A stretch of DNA of 64,000 bases from Pyrenula massariospora (GCA_021030905.1 JAGFMI010000015.1:1054001-1118000); one strand, 5' to 3'; positions 22,872 to 32,897 are shown, counted from the stretch's first letter. The notes: generated by a model from the sequence alone, not told the origin. Program-made: numbers and translations.

Positions 22872-23663
22872 TTAATCAAGAATATCCTTTCCGTCCTTGT
22901 CTTTGTGGAAATGCATAGGCTGGTCTTGCATGAGGTAATTCATCAACAAGGTGAAGTGACCGTCCGGCTTCATCAGTTGGGCCACTGGGCTCACAAAGTT
23001 GTCCGCTAGCTTCCTCATACAACCAAACCACCCATACTCGAACACCCAGTCGGTTTTGTCCATCCAATTTGAGACATCGAATGTGAATTGATACACTTCA
23101 TGTTTATCGCGGGAGATTGATGCAATTTCCGACACAATGACTTTCTGCCCCGGGTGCTGTTGATGCATGTGCTGGATAAAGTCAATTGCGTCTTGCGCCT
23201 TGGTGCCATAGTAATGGAGACCAAGAAAGTCGGGCGGGCTATCCTTGACGAGATCCATGAAACGATTGATCCAATTTTGACCATTCTGGTCATTTGAGCA
23301 GGAGGGGCTGACGAGCTTTTTGTGATGCTGCTGTCGCAGAGGAACCATCTTTTGGTGCCAGTCTTGCGCAGCTTTCTCGGGGGTAATGCCAGCACGCTCC
23401 GGCTCGTTGAAGAAATGGACGATCTCCCATTGTGAGTCCACGACCCACTGCCACTCGTTACCCTGAAGTTGGGGTTCGAGATGGATCATGGGACGGTATG
23501 GAGCTCGACCCTTGAGCTCTGGAGGGACCCATGTATTCCAGTTGCTGCATGAGGACATGGGGCCCTTCCAGTCCACATTGTCCATCGCCCATGGGACACC
23601 GGGGTTGCCTGGACCTGAGGAATTGGTCCAGTCCCAGAGGAGACAGCGCTTTTTGACGACCAT
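22872..23663 (-). CDS. Glycoside hydrolase family 128-like beta-1,3-glucanase
   Basis: A 263-residue TIM-barrel glycosidase of the Asl1/GH128 type. It opens KRCLLWDWTNSSGPGN. The acid/base segment is IVHFFNEPERAGITPEKAA and the nucleophile segment is VIVSEIAS; between them is FLGLHYYGTKAQDAIDF. The family has endo-beta-1,3-glucanase members acting on fungal wall glucan. No signal peptide is visible, so the protein may be intracellular, as for several fungal members. The gene ends about 170 bases from the convergent MCP1-like gene. Confidence 0.85.
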   Translation of the reverse strand: MVVKKRCLLWDWTNSSGPGNPGVPWAMDNVDWKGPMSSCSNWNTWVPPELKGRAPYRPMIHLEPQLQGNEWQWVVDSQWEIVHFFNEPERAGITPEKAAQDWHQKMVPLRQQHHKKLVSPSCSNDQNGQNWINRFMDLVKDSPPDFLGLHYYGTKAQDAIDFIQHMHQQHPGQKVIVSEIASISRDKHEVYQFTFDVSNWMDKTDWVFEYGWFGCMRKLADNFVSPVAQLMKPDGHFTLLMNYLMQDQPMHFHKDKDGKDILD

Positions 23664-24816
23664 TTTAGTGTTTGAAAGGGGAAGCGAGGAATGATTCCGA
23701 TGTATGCTATAGGAAGGTTTGACGATAAGGAGTCAAGATTCGACTTGAGGCGTTCTAACAAACGATATGGCATCTGGGTATAGGGACGCGCATTTTATAG
23801 AAGGGCATGGCCGTCGCCCTATACGAGCGCTGCCTGATCCTCCTCGAGCAGCTCCATGAATATTCACTTGCTCGCCAGAAAGCATTCATGCTTTTTGACG
23901 AATGGTCGGCGCATCCTGTCGAAGCCGTGGTGTGTTGCACGACCGAATCAGCCCGTGATGACATGCACCCCAGGAATAGCTGAGACTGGACGTAAAAGGC
24001 AGGTCACGTGGCTGTCCGGGAGGCTGACTGGGGCTTAGCTCTGCCTGGCCTACAAATCCTGCAGCTCAATGCATCCGCCACCAAATCCTTCACCAATTTC
24101 GCTTCCCATCTCTTCTCGCCCTGTTCATCAGCAGTTCTGACACCCACTAGCCCGATCCGATAACCGCTGAAGTCGATCCCGCCCGCGGTTACTGGCGGTA
24201 TTCTATCTTCTCAGACATGAAGTGCACCTCCGAATTGCCGCCATGCAGATGCGTGACCAATCCTTCCAGACCGTCATCAACGCCACTGTTTGAAAGCTGA
24301 ACCGCCCTGGATCATGGGAAGTCTCTTATAGTATATCCTTCCGCTTTTCGTCGCGTAAGGCTTTCGCAAAAGGATGCTCCCTCTTGCAATGCTTACATCA
24401 TGTAAGCTGCATGCCAGATCGATGAACCGGGAACATGCGCAATCGGTAGTAATCATCTACTATAGGCCGACTAGCTCATGCAGAATGGAACTTCTGTTTC
24501 TGTCAATTTGCGCGTCGTGTGATTGATAGAAGCGAGGATAAACCGTAAAGGCTGAGGATCTCGTACAGCAATCCTTCACAGGCTGCAGGATCATGGCCAA
24601 TGGGTGACAATAATAGCCCTTGCTAAATGCACTGCCTTTGCCTAATACTCTGTGCAACGGTTGCTGTCGAGATATTGCCTTGAGGTAGGTAATATAAATG
24701 TGTGTAATACTTCTGTCTTTTCCATCGTCTTTCGTTTTCAAGAATTCTTAACATCTCAAAACTTATTAGCACCTATTACTTATCGTTAAAGACATTTCTC
24801 CTATCGACGAGCCAAT
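23664..24816. other. Divergent intergenic region
   Basis: About 1.15 kb between the divergent GH128 gene and the two-domain protein gene. It holds a good TATA box at 24693 for the latter. Frames at 23755-23964 and 24460-24741 have no recognisable content. Confidence 0.5.
24693..24698 (+). promoter_or_regulatory. TATA box, two-domain protein gene
   Basis: TATAAA lies about 120 bases before the ATG at 24817, a normal distance for a fungal TATA promoter. It suggests a strongly or conditionally expressed gene. Seen by eye, not tested. Confidence 0.45.
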
Positions 24817-26229
24817 ATGACGCACCAGATCAATATTCACAACTACTCTAATCATGATCAGGAGTTCGAATGTCACAGTGGAGCCAAATGGATCCAGAAG
24901 AACATTGTCGTTCATGCTCGTACCGCTGTGAGCATTCCTGCAGTTGATGGTGCTTCCGGCGCCATCATCGCTCTTCATGAAGGCCACGAGGGCGAACAGG
25001 TCGAGTTTACGAAATCGGGTTTCCAGGGAAACGACTTTATCGATCTCAGCAACATCGTCGGAGCCGGCGGAAACATGATTGTGCAGCAAGTCGGCCTTCC
25101 TGACACGAGGAAAGGAGACCCAAGATTCATGCAAGACTTTAACAACGCATGGAACAAGGCAAGCAACGCGACCAAGGACAGTTTGAAGGACTGCGTTCAC
25201 CTCGATGCCCAAGGCCATGTCAAGCGTATTGATGCCATCAAGAACTACCCCAAACTTGATGCCTTTGTAAGATCTTTCGCCAATGGAATGACCTATATTG
25301 GCGTCGGTGCCTGGGGAGGGAGTCCCGGTAATCCCAACGACAACAAACAGTCCTCAGCCGGGAAAGGGTCCAGAGATCTTCTGGTTGTCTACAATGATGG
25401 AGACGCAACACCAAGGGCGGAGCCAAAACAAGCAGCCAGTGCTCCTGTTAAGAAGATGGTGACTCATGGCATTTCTCCGTCTGATGACACCTCCGACCAT
25501 TTTGTGGAGCATTCGATCGATGATGCTGCAGCCATCAATGTGGAAGATGGACCAGAACCGGCTGCAGATACCGAGCCCAAGACGCTCGAATCCGTCATCC
25601 AACACACGAGAGGCCCTGAAATCAAGGCTGCAGCACAAGCTCCCATCGCCGCAGCCGCCCCCGCGCCTCAGGGTACAGGTGTCACCGTTTTTAACCACTC
25701 GCCGCGTGCGCAACAGTTTGCATTTTACAACAACTACTGGAACGGAAATGGCACTGGTGGTGCAAACTTTGATCATCCGGCTCCTATAGTTACTGTTCCT
25801 GCCAAGAGCAGCAGTTTTGTGTCTCTGAAGCCGGAGTTTAAAGGCCGCGTGCAGCGTGGTACCCTGCTTCCAGCTACCTGGGTTGAGTTCCAATTGCGTG
25901 CCGATAATGACCACAAAGCTCACGGCGATATCTCCCTTGAGCAGGGATGTGATGGCGCGGCCATGATCAAAGCCACTGATGGATCAGGTCGACAAAATGG
26001 ATTCACTCAAGATATTCTAAAGGATGCGCCGAAGGCTGCGATCATGAATAAGAGCAATGGAGAGAAAGCTCTTGCGAGTACGATGGGAAATTGGATGGCG
26101 GGCCCCAACAAGGCGGCATCGGACTATGAGCAGAAGGTCGTTGGGCAAAAGCATGCCTATATCCTCGGCGGGACTGGCACGGATGATGTCGCGAGCGCGA
26201 ATGGAAGATTCGATGTAGATTTCTACTAG
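24817..26229 (+). CDS. Unidentified two-domain protein with internal duplication
   Basis: A 470-residue, single-exon protein that I do not recognise. Residues 1 to about 195 and about 285-470 appear to be diverged copies of one beta-rich domain. Each starts with a strand plus Asn-His-Ser/Tyr (INIHNYSNHDQEFE and VTVFNHSPRAQQFAFYNNYW). Each then has VxA plus a Ser/Val strand (VVHARTAVSIPAV and VTVPAKSSSFVSL), a VEF strand, and a segment around GAGGNMIVQQ or GCDGAAMIKA. A low-complexity Ala/Pro/Glu linker (about 200-285) joins them. No signal peptide or membrane segment is seen, so it is probably cytosolic or released without a leader. The spacing recalls small beta-sandwich or thaumatin-like folds, but no function is claimed. 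Confidence 0.75.
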   Translation: MTHQINIHNYSNHDQEFECHSGAKWIQKNIVVHARTAVSIPAVDGASGAIIALHEGHEGEQVEFTKSGFQGNDFIDLSNIVGAGGNMIVQQVGLPDTRKGDPRFMQDFNNAWNKASNATKDSLKDCVHLDAQGHVKRIDAIKNYPKLDAFVRSFANGMTYIGVGAWGGSPGNPNDNKQSSAGKGSRDLLVVYNDGDATPRAEPKQAASAPVKKMVTHGISPSDDTSDHFVEHSIDDAAAINVEDGPEPAADTEPKTLESVIQHTRGPEIKAAAQAPIAAAAPAPQGTGVTVFNHSPRAQQFAFYNNYWNGNGTGGANFDHPAPIVTVPAKSSSFVSLKPEFKGRVQRGTLLPATWVEFQLRADNDHKAHGDISLEQGCDGAAMIKATDGSGRQNGFTQDILKDAPKAAIMNKSNGEKALASTMGNWMAGPNKAASDYEQKVVGQKHAYILGGTGTDDVASANGRFDVDFY

Positions 26230-26971
26230 TATGGGAAATTCGGCAACTTGGTGAGAGATACTGATATGTAGGGCTACCTTGCTGGCACCGAAAATGTACA
26301 ACAATTGGTCTATGAGTTAATAGTTCCTTTGATAAAAGTTTCCACATAGGCCTGTTGCTCTGGGTACCGCAACATAATAGGAACTATACCCGTGAGCACC
26401 ATTTGGAACTTCAACTGGACCCTCTCGTAGCGCCCGGTTAGAGCATGGACACTCAAGATGAGATTAAGTGCGGACTTGACTAAACCACTGTTGACAAAAC
26501 CATTTCATTCTCAAAATCTCTATTTTTTTTTAAAAAAAACGACTACATCTTTTCCTCGCTCCCTCTCCTATCGGCTCCTCTTAATCGAGCATGTGAGAAC
26601 TGGTGAAAGGAGGTGGTGCCCGAAGATCAACCGGCTTTGTAGCCTATTTGGGGTTGTTGAGTGTCTTCTGCGAAGCTGGTGGACCACTAAGGGCCACTTT
26701 CGTCGGTTTTTGATAATGGTCGGATCCATATCATTCGTGAATTATCCCACGAAAGGCTTAACTAGACGCTCTACTTCTTCATTAGTCTTGCATCGTGAAG
26801 CAAATGCTAGGTAAGAGGTTCCGGTACCTACAACTTTCCGGGAAACGAATGAATCATTTAAACCTACACGGCAAGGCGAAGCGGAGATGTCTTAATTTCT
26901 AACCTTCAAACAATTCAAAGCTCACAGCCGAATATTTGGCATCTGATCGGCCCAAGTATTCAACGTTGTCC
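26230..26971. other. Intergenic region
   Basis: About 740 bases containing an A/T homopolymer run near 26520-26540. A 118-codon frame at 26458-26814 has no recognisable content. No supported gene. Confidence 0.5.
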
Positions 26972-27766
26972 ATGGTAATGTCGCCCTCTAACCTTGTCTT
27001 CGTTCTCGTACCTGGCTCTTTTTCCCCGCCAACGTTCTATCACAAAGTCACTGCAATCCTTACGTCAAAACGGTATGCTGTTTTTGAAAGTCCGCTCCTC
27101 TCAGCAAAACCTCGGCCAGAGGGTCCAGCAACTTTGCAAGATGATGCCAGCTTTATCCATAGCACGATCCAAACGATCATAGGTCAGGGTAAGAACGTGG
27201 TCCTTGCAATGAACTCCTACGGCGCGAGACCTGGCACTGAAGCGAGCAAAGGCCTTTCTCGAACAGAGCAAGACGCTCAAGGCAAATGCCGAGGAGCTCT
27301 CATCGGCCTCGTGTATCTCAGCGGTTCGCTTGTCCCTGTTGGCCTGAGCGGGCGTGAGCACAGAGGCGATCAAATGATAGAGGAGTTCAAGAACAAGCCG
27401 GGAAGAGACTACCTGCCCTTAATTGAAGGGTCCGCACAGTTCATATTCAACGACCTGCCGAAGGAGGATCAGGATCATTATTTCTCACAACTGACGAACC
27501 AGTCCTCAGTTTCGTTTGATGGGAAGTTCACGTATCCGGGCTACAGATACATTCCGAGCACATACGTTTATTGTGAGAGGGATATGGTTATCAGCCCAAA
27601 AAGGCAACAGGAGATAATCGACAGGATGAATCAGGAGGGGACCAACGTCAAGAAAGTCATCTTGGATTCCGGTCATTGCCCGATGCTGAGCCAGCCCGAG
27701 GCGATAGCGAAGATACTCGTAGAGGCGGCTGGGGAGATGCGGGAGAATCCAACTCCTGCTTTGTGA
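26972..27766 (+). CDS. Alpha/beta hydrolase
   Basis: A 264-residue serine hydrolase of the alpha/beta fold, single exon. It opens with a strand and oxyanion turn (VFVLVPGSFSPPTFYHKV). The nucleophile elbow is MNSYGARPG, an NxSxG-like form in place of the usual GxSxG. The acid is probably in YVYCERDMVISP, and the His is in ILDSGHCPMLSQPE. The protein resembles the many small fungal hydrolases near secondary-metabolism genes; the substrate cannot be predicted. ATG at 26972 is the first in frame and a second Met follows two codons later. The cloned-oxidase fragment next to it suggests rearranged accessory DNA. Confidence 0.8.
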   Translation: MVMSPSNLVFVLVPGSFSPPTFYHKVTAILTSKRYAVFESPLLSAKPRPEGPATLQDDASFIHSTIQTIIGQGKNVVLAMNSYGARPGTEASKGLSRTEQDAQGKCRGALIGLVYLSGSLVPVGLSGREHRGDQMIEEFKNKPGRDYLPLIEGSAQFIFNDLPKEDQDHYFSQLTNQSSVSFDGKFTYPGYRYIPSTYVYCERDMVISPKRQQEIIDRMNQEGTNVKKVILDSGHCPMLSQPEAIAKILVEAAGEMRENPTPAL

Positions 27767-27799
27767 ATAACTGCTGCGTGTCTATTCGCGGCTGGGTAG

Positions 27800-27846
27800 C
27801 AGAAGTTGTGGCGCATCTGATTGTTGGTAGCGGTGCCCGCCTGGCG
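27800..27846 (+). repeat. Relic of the palindromic element at 34988
   Basis: These 47 bases align without gaps to 35005-35051 or so in the left half of the fold-back element near 35 kb, with about 10 mismatches. They begin CAGAAGTTGTGGCGCATCTG, against CAGAAGTCGTGGCCCATCTG there. No right arm is visible. It sits just 5' of the truncated oxidase fragment. Confidence 0.5.
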
Positions 27847-27848
27847 CG

Positions 27849-28202
27849 GTAGGGGACGTCGAAAATGCAGTACTGCCAGCGTGGAGAGATACTCTGATCG
27901 ACACAGTGATAACCACGCCTTATGTCTTCAATGACCGGGCACGGATGATTGCGGATCAGGATAAGATGACCAATAATTTCATTCCGTCTCTGAAGCGGTT
28001 GGCACCGCAGTCCGGAGTGTACCTGAGTGAGTCGAACTTCAGACAGCCAGACTGGCAGAATGATTTTTACGGTGTCAATTATGCTCGATTATTGTTGATT
28101 AAGGAAAAATATGATCCAGAGCATTTCTTTTATGCGGTAGGTGCCGTTGGCTCAGAGTATTGGAGCGTCAGTTCAGTTGGACGGCGGATGTGTAGAGTGT
28201 GA
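27849..28202 (+). pseudogene. C-terminal remnant of a berberine-bridge-type FAD oxidase
   Basis: An open frame of about 117 codons encodes only the C-terminal end of an FAD-linked (BBE-like) oxidoreductase: VLPAWRDTLIDTVITTPYVF, SGVYLSESNFRQPDWQNDFY, GVNYARLLLIKEKYDPEHFF and VGSEYW. The FAD-binding domain (about 350 residues in the family) is missing. The open reading begins immediately after the repeat relic at 27800-27846, and no upstream exon fits. It is therefore most simply a gene that lost its 5' part by rearrangement. An unrecognised short peptide gene is less likely. Confidence 0.72.
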
Positions 28203-28849
28203 GACGATTGAAATTGCTTTCTGATGACCAATTAAAATGCTGTGGCTTGAGAATAGACTGTAAGCTATGTCTCCAATTTTAAAGGCAATCTTTTCATAAC
28301 ATACGTCATCTGCAGGGTGATGGACCATGCCTTAAGTCTGGAGGGAGCGTCTTTCGGGATATTTATATCCTGGATATTCTCGCTGTTATTTGTGTAGTAT
28401 CTTGTAAGATATTTAGAAAAGTGACGACATGAGGATATAGGTAGAGTTATATATAACGTACTGCTAATTCTGTGGGGGCTGCCTCCCGCTTCCTCACCCT
28501 CGCTGTTCCTTGGTGAGACCTGGCATACATGTATAGTACAAGGAATTGTTGAGGTCCGTGGGTATGCATGAACTCTGGATGGAGATCCTTACTATGCTTT
28601 CCATTCAAAAATCCTGCTAAAACTGCTTCCTGGTAGATATATACTGAGATAACAAAACGAGCTGTGTCGAATTTTTGAGCATCTAGCAGTGTAAGAAGGC
28701 AGATACGCAAGTAAGATTGAATTGCCTAAATACGAAAGCGGTAAGTCTTGTGGTAACCGCACTGCATCACACATATTTCATGTTCAGAACAAACAGATGG
28801 AAGACAACATCGTGCTGTGTTCTTCATTTAAAGTCATGATAACGTTCTT
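28203..28849. other. Intergenic region
   Basis: About 650 rather AT-rich bases between the oxidase remnant and the tautomerase gene. No gene or repeat recognised. Confidence 0.5.
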
Positions 28850-29301
28850 TCAGAGCTTTCCTGTCAAAAATTGAGCTTCTCCATCTCCAAAACTCCAATC
28901 TGCTCTGCTGTTCTCAATGCAAGAAATGATCAGATCTGATCCCTTCAAGTCACAGTTTGTCTCTAATTCCTCTGCCAGTTTCGCAAATGTTCCCTGCTTT
29001 GTAGCAGCATCTCGGCCTTGTTGTAGTATCTGAATGATTACCAGCTTCTTTGTTCGATTGTAACCAAGGTAAGTATCCTCACATATCAACTCGTACGGTT
29101 CATGCTGACTGATTATCTAGCGAAGTTCATTACTATTCGGGATCGTTCCAAGTGCGGTGAGGTTTTGTAACTTACCTGGTATCTGTCTCGGGGTGGCGCG
29201 TGAAAGTTGTCGAAGAGAACACGTTGGATGACATCTGCGAGTGCCTGCAATTCTTCACTCGAACGTTGGCCTTGAATGACATCTATTCTCACTAGAGGCA
29301 T
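28850..29301 (-). CDS. Tautomerase-superfamily protein
   Basis: Two exons: 29176-29301 and 28850-29104, with a 71-base intron (gtaagt...tcag). The product is 126 residues. It starts MPLVRIDVIQGQRSSEEL, so the mature protein would expose the catalytic amino-terminal Pro of this superfamily. It ends with the conserved WSFGDGEAQFLTGKL of the fused-subunit Tautomerase_2 type. Members catalyse keto-enol tautomerisation, hydration or decarboxylation of small unsaturated acids. It is divergent from the nitronate monooxygenase gene with 432 bases between, so co-regulation is plausible. Substrate unknown. Confidence 0.85.
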
Positions 29302-29733
29302 GGCCTTTTAATGCTGTTGAGAAGCTGATGATATGTTTCGAGAGTAGAGGGATGTTAAATGTGGATCAGAAACCACTCGGTAGAATAGGACTTTGGTCTT
29401 TGTTATATATCGTCATCTCCTCGGCTTAGACTTAGCTATCTACACTCTAATGTAGTATGATTTTTATGGGATCAAACTTTTTGGGCTGGCTTGAAACAAA
29501 GCATTGCCGGCGGCAAAAGCGGTACTCATCCCGCTCACTGCCGCTAGAGCCACTTCGGTTCCTCTTTCGGTCGGGCAACAATCATCACCAGTCGTATTGT
29601 CGCCCCATCTTGAAGAGTTAAGAACCATCATATTTCCTCGGAGTGTCAGGATCATGTGTATCAATAGTGCAATCTCTCAAATACCCTCTATCATTAATTT
29701 ACATCAGAAGACACAGCAGTAACAGCCTCCAGC
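29302..29733. other. Shared divergent promoter, tautomerase / nitronate monooxygenase
   Basis: These 432 bases separate two start codons facing away from each other. A TATA-like box serves the minus-strand gene. Binding sites for the nearby Zn2Cys6 protein may lie here, but none could be assigned. Confidence 0.5.
29403..29409 (-). promoter_or_regulatory. TATA-like box, tautomerase gene
   Basis: TATATAA on the minus strand, about 100 bases upstream of the tautomerase ATG. By-eye call only. Confidence 0.35.
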
Positions 29734-30810
29734 ATGTCTACCCTACAAAGAGACTATTCCTGGATCACTTTCCCATTAATCGTCGCAGCTCCTATGAGAC
29801 TTATCACTCTTGCTCCTCTTGCCGTCGAAGTGTCAAAAGCGGGCGGTTTAGGTTTTCTCGGAGGTGGAGATGATCTCGGCACTCTTGAGACGCATCTTGA
29901 CCATGCTGCAAATCTGATCCAAGATGACTGGAGGCTGAAGGGTATGTATAAAGATACAGGAGTACTGCCGGTGGGGTTTGGAGTCTTGAATTGGGGCGCA
30001 GATCTTGATCTCGCCGTCACAGCTGTTAAAAAATGGACTCCTGCTGCGGTGTGGCTTTTTGCGCCACGTGAAGTGCGGGACCTCGCTGAATGGACGGAGA
30101 AGCTCAGGCTGCATGGGAAACGCAAGACGAAGATTTGGATTCAGACGGGAACCGTCTCCGATGCAATGGAAATCGCGAGGACCTGTAAGCCTGACGTTTT
30201 GGTCATTCAGGGCAACGATGCTGGAGGACATGGTCTCGAACTCGGCGCCAGCATTTTCACATTACTACCAGAGGTTAGGGATAACCTACAAAAACAAGAA
30301 TATGGGAACATATCTCTTTTTGCAGCAGGCGGTGTTGGTGATGGCCGTGGTGTTGCTGCGTCACTTATTCTTGGGGCAGAAGGAGTCGTACTAGGTACAC
30401 GGCTGCTAGCTACTACAGAGGCGAACATTGCAAGAGGTTATCAAAAGGCAATACTGGAAGCAAAAGATGGCGGTGTCAACACTGTGCGGACTAAGATTTA
30501 TGATCAGCTGAGAGGTATTAGTGGATGGCCAAAACTTTACGGTGGTAGAGGTGTTGTTAATTGGAGTTTCTTCGATCACAATGCTGGACTCTCCATGGAA
30601 GAGAATAAAAAACTTTACGAAGAATGTACTAACAGAGAAGACGAGGGGTTTGGTCCTCAAGGAAGGCTCACCACTTACGCTGGGACAGTGGTCGGATTGG
30701 TTGAATGTGTCAAAGGCGCTGGAGATGTTGTACGAGAGATACGAAAAGAAACCTTGAAACATTTGAAGGAAACTTACCTTCTGCTACAGTCCCGTGAAGC
30801 AAAGCTCTGA
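29734..30810 (+). CDS. Nitronate monooxygenase (2-nitropropane dioxygenase family)
   Basis: A 358-residue, single-exon FMN enzyme. Family hallmarks are FPLIVAAPMRLITLAPLAVE with the early KAGGLGFLGGG, then VLVIQGNDAGGHGLELGAS (catalytic-His and phosphate region), ISLFAAGGVGDGRGVAASL and GAEGVVLGTRLLATTEAN. These enzymes oxidise alkyl nitronates such as propionate-3-nitronate to aldehyde plus nitrite or nitrate, using O2. The flavohemoglobin 0.9 kb downstream on the same strand could deal with nitric oxide arising from nitrogen oxides. This grouping is inference from context. Confidence 0.9.
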   Translation: MSTLQRDYSWITFPLIVAAPMRLITLAPLAVEVSKAGGLGFLGGGDDLGTLETHLDHAANLIQDDWRLKGMYKDTGVLPVGFGVLNWGADLDLAVTAVKKWTPAAVWLFAPREVRDLAEWTEKLRLHGKRKTKIWIQTGTVSDAMEIARTCKPDVLVIQGNDAGGHGLELGASIFTLLPEVRDNLQKQEYGNISLFAAGGVGDGRGVAASLILGAEGVVLGTRLLATTEANIARGYQKAILEAKDGGVNTVRTKIYDQLRGISGWPKLYGGRGVVNWSFFDHNAGLSMEENKKLYEECTNREDEGFGPQGRLTTYAGTVVGLVECVKGAGDVVREIRKETLKHLKETYLLLQSREAKL

Positions 30811-31664
30811 GATTCACGCGACCTTGAGTACTCAGTCGCATGGAGGGGTCTAAGAGGAAGCTAAAATCTAGACCTTGAACAACGGATTAGAGACTTGCCT
30901 GAGAGATCACATGAAAGTGACATCTCTCCTGAATGAAACTATATATTTAGTATCATAGGGTTGTGAAGACCCGTTAGTCTTGGTTATGCTATCTAAAGGT
31001 TATTTTAATGATTGTGCCCCTCAACACTCTCATTAAGACAAACGGCTTTCGGCTTTTTAGCAGTGAAGAGTAGAATCTTCATTAAATTCTAGCTCATTGC
31101 TCTTTGTAACTTATCTCAGACTGCTTTATGGTCCAATACTTTCATGTACATACAGGCTTTGCTGGTGTTTGAAGGTAGCAGCTCTCTCACCAGTGGCTTT
31201 AAGCTACGACTGATCGAAGTCCTGAATCATGACAAATGATGGAGATGATAATGCAAGATTTTCTTGTTATATCACAATGAGTAGTCTGCGATCGGATTTA
31301 TGTGCAGGTGGGGCTCCGAGCTAGGGACAGGATTTCGCGTTACCGCTGTTGCCGACTTTGCCGCAACAGCCGTTTATCATGCCCTCCAACGCGGACAGCG
31401 TTCTGCATCTGGAACAAAACTGAGAGTCATTACTCGGTTTTTCGAAAAGCACTGCATATAAAGGAGCAAAAGACTTCAATATTTAGCGGTAATAGATGGC
31501 ACGATCATCCTCGGCATTTACGGCCTTTCTACATCTCAATTATATTCAATGTCCCTGCTTGGCTTTGTCTACCTCCAGCTATATTTCCCAGCGAATATCA
31601 CTTTGGATTCTCAAAGCTCATCAGATCGATATCCATTCTTTTTTATTAAGACTGCCTCTGCACC
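30811..31664. other. Intergenic region upstream of flavohemoglobin
   Basis: About 850 bases holding the 3' end of the nitronate monooxygenase transcript and the flavohemoglobin promoter, with TATAAA at 31457. No other gene. Confidence 0.55.
31457..31462 (+). promoter_or_regulatory. TATA box, flavohemoglobin gene
   Basis: GCATATAAAGG lies about 205 bases before the flavohemoglobin ATG. It fits an inducible promoter with a long leader. By-eye call. Confidence 0.4.
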
Positions 31665-32897
31665 ATGTTGCCTCCACAAACGATCTGTACCATCAAAGCA
31701 ACCTTGCCAGCCGTTCGTGATCACGGCATAGAAGTCACAAGAGTATTCTATCGCAATTTATTGACAGAACATTCAGATCTCAAAGAGATATTCAACCAAG
31801 GAAACCAGGTGACCGGTCATCAAGCACAAGCTCTCGCTGCTGCAGTCTACGCTTACGCTGAGAATATTGAAACACCCAAGGTCCTCGAGCCAACAATCAA
31901 GCACATCACGCAAAAGCACGCCTCACTGTTCATCCAGCCTGAGCATTATGATATTGTTGGCAAATATCTTCTTGATGCATTCGGCCTGGTTTTACGAGAA
32001 GCCTTCACCAGCCAGGTGCGAGATGCGTGGGCAGCAGCATACAGCGAGCTGGCGAAGACTATGATCAATGCTGAAGCCGAGCTGTACTACCAAGGAGGAG
32101 ACTGGACGGACTGGAGAGACTTTATCATCAAGGAAAAGACACCGGAGTCTTTGCAAATCACATCTCTGATTCTTAGCCCCGCCGATGGACGCCCTCTACC
32201 AGCCTATCTGCCGGGACAATACATATCCATTCGTGTTTTCGTTCCGAGTCTCAACTATAGCCAACCTAGGCAATATTCGTTAAGCGACAGCTACGTTGCT
32301 GAGCATTACCGCATCAGTGTCAAGAAAGAAACTGGAGTTAGCTCGAACGACGTCGCGCACCCTGGTCTCGTTTCTAATGCTCTCCATGGCCTGAAAGTGG
32401 GAGAAAAGGTGCAGCTTTCACGACCTTTTGGCAATTTCGCGCTAGACATAAGCAAGGACACTTCGAATCCGCTGGTGCTGATTTCGGCAGGTGTTGGCCT
32501 GACACCCATGATGTCCATGCTTAATACGGCTGTGGTAAGCGATCCCGGAAGGCCCATCACCTGGATACATGGATACCACGATATACAAACTAGCGCATTT
32601 AAAGACCATATTGACAGAATCGCGGAGTCTAATGACGCTGTCCACGTCATAAGATTTTGCAGTAAGCCTCGAGAACGAGAATTACTTGGCGTTGATTACG
32701 AACGGGTCGGTAGAGTAGATCTTGACAGCTGTGATGGTGAGAAGGACTTATTTTTGGGTGATGGTTCCACGAGATACTATGTATGCGGCCCGAACTCGTT
32801 CATGTCGAAGATACAGAAACAACTCAAGGACCGTGGCGTCGAGCCCAAAAGAATAGACATGGAACGGTTTGGAACAGGGAACGTACAGCTAGCCTAG
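31665..32897 (+). CDS. Flavohemoglobin (nitric oxide dioxygenase)
   Basis: A 410-residue, single-exon flavohemoglobin converting NO and O2 to nitrate with NAD(P)H. The globin domain (1 to about 145) has the B10 Tyr region VTRVFYRNLLTEH, the distal Gln helix around HQAQALAAAVYAYAENI and the proximal His in IKHITQKHASLFIQPEHY. The FAD domain has PGQYISIRV and SQPRQYSLSD. The NAD(P) domain has VLISAGVGLTPMMSML and YYVCGPNSFM. All domains are complete and in order, and no targeting signal is seen. The Zn2Cys6 regulator gene converges on it, with 187 bases between stop codons. Location beside nitronate monooxygenase suggests a nitrogen-oxide theme. Confidence 0.95.
   Translation: MLPPQTICTIKATLPAVRDHGIEVTRVFYRNLLTEHSDLKEIFNQGNQVTGHQAQALAAAVYAYAENIETPKVLEPTIKHITQKHASLFIQPEHYDIVGKYLLDAFGLVLREAFTSQVRDAWAAAYSELAKTMINAEAELYYQGGDWTDWRDFIIKEKTPESLQITSLILSPADGRPLPAYLPGQYISIRVFVPSLNYSQPRQYSLSDSYVAEHYRISVKKETGVSSNDVAHPGLVSNALHGLKVGEKVQLSRPFGNFALDISKDTSNPLVLISAGVGLTPMMSMLNTAVVSDPGRPITWIHGYHDIQTSAFKDHIDRIAESNDAVHVIRFCSKPRERELLGVDYERVGRVDLDSCDGEKDLFLGDGSTRYYVCGPNSFMSKIQKQLKDRGVEPKRIDMERFGTGNVQLA

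Noticed and set aside
26458-26814. 118-codon plus-strand frame
   Set aside because: It spans a T/A homopolymer run and has no family likeness; likely chance.
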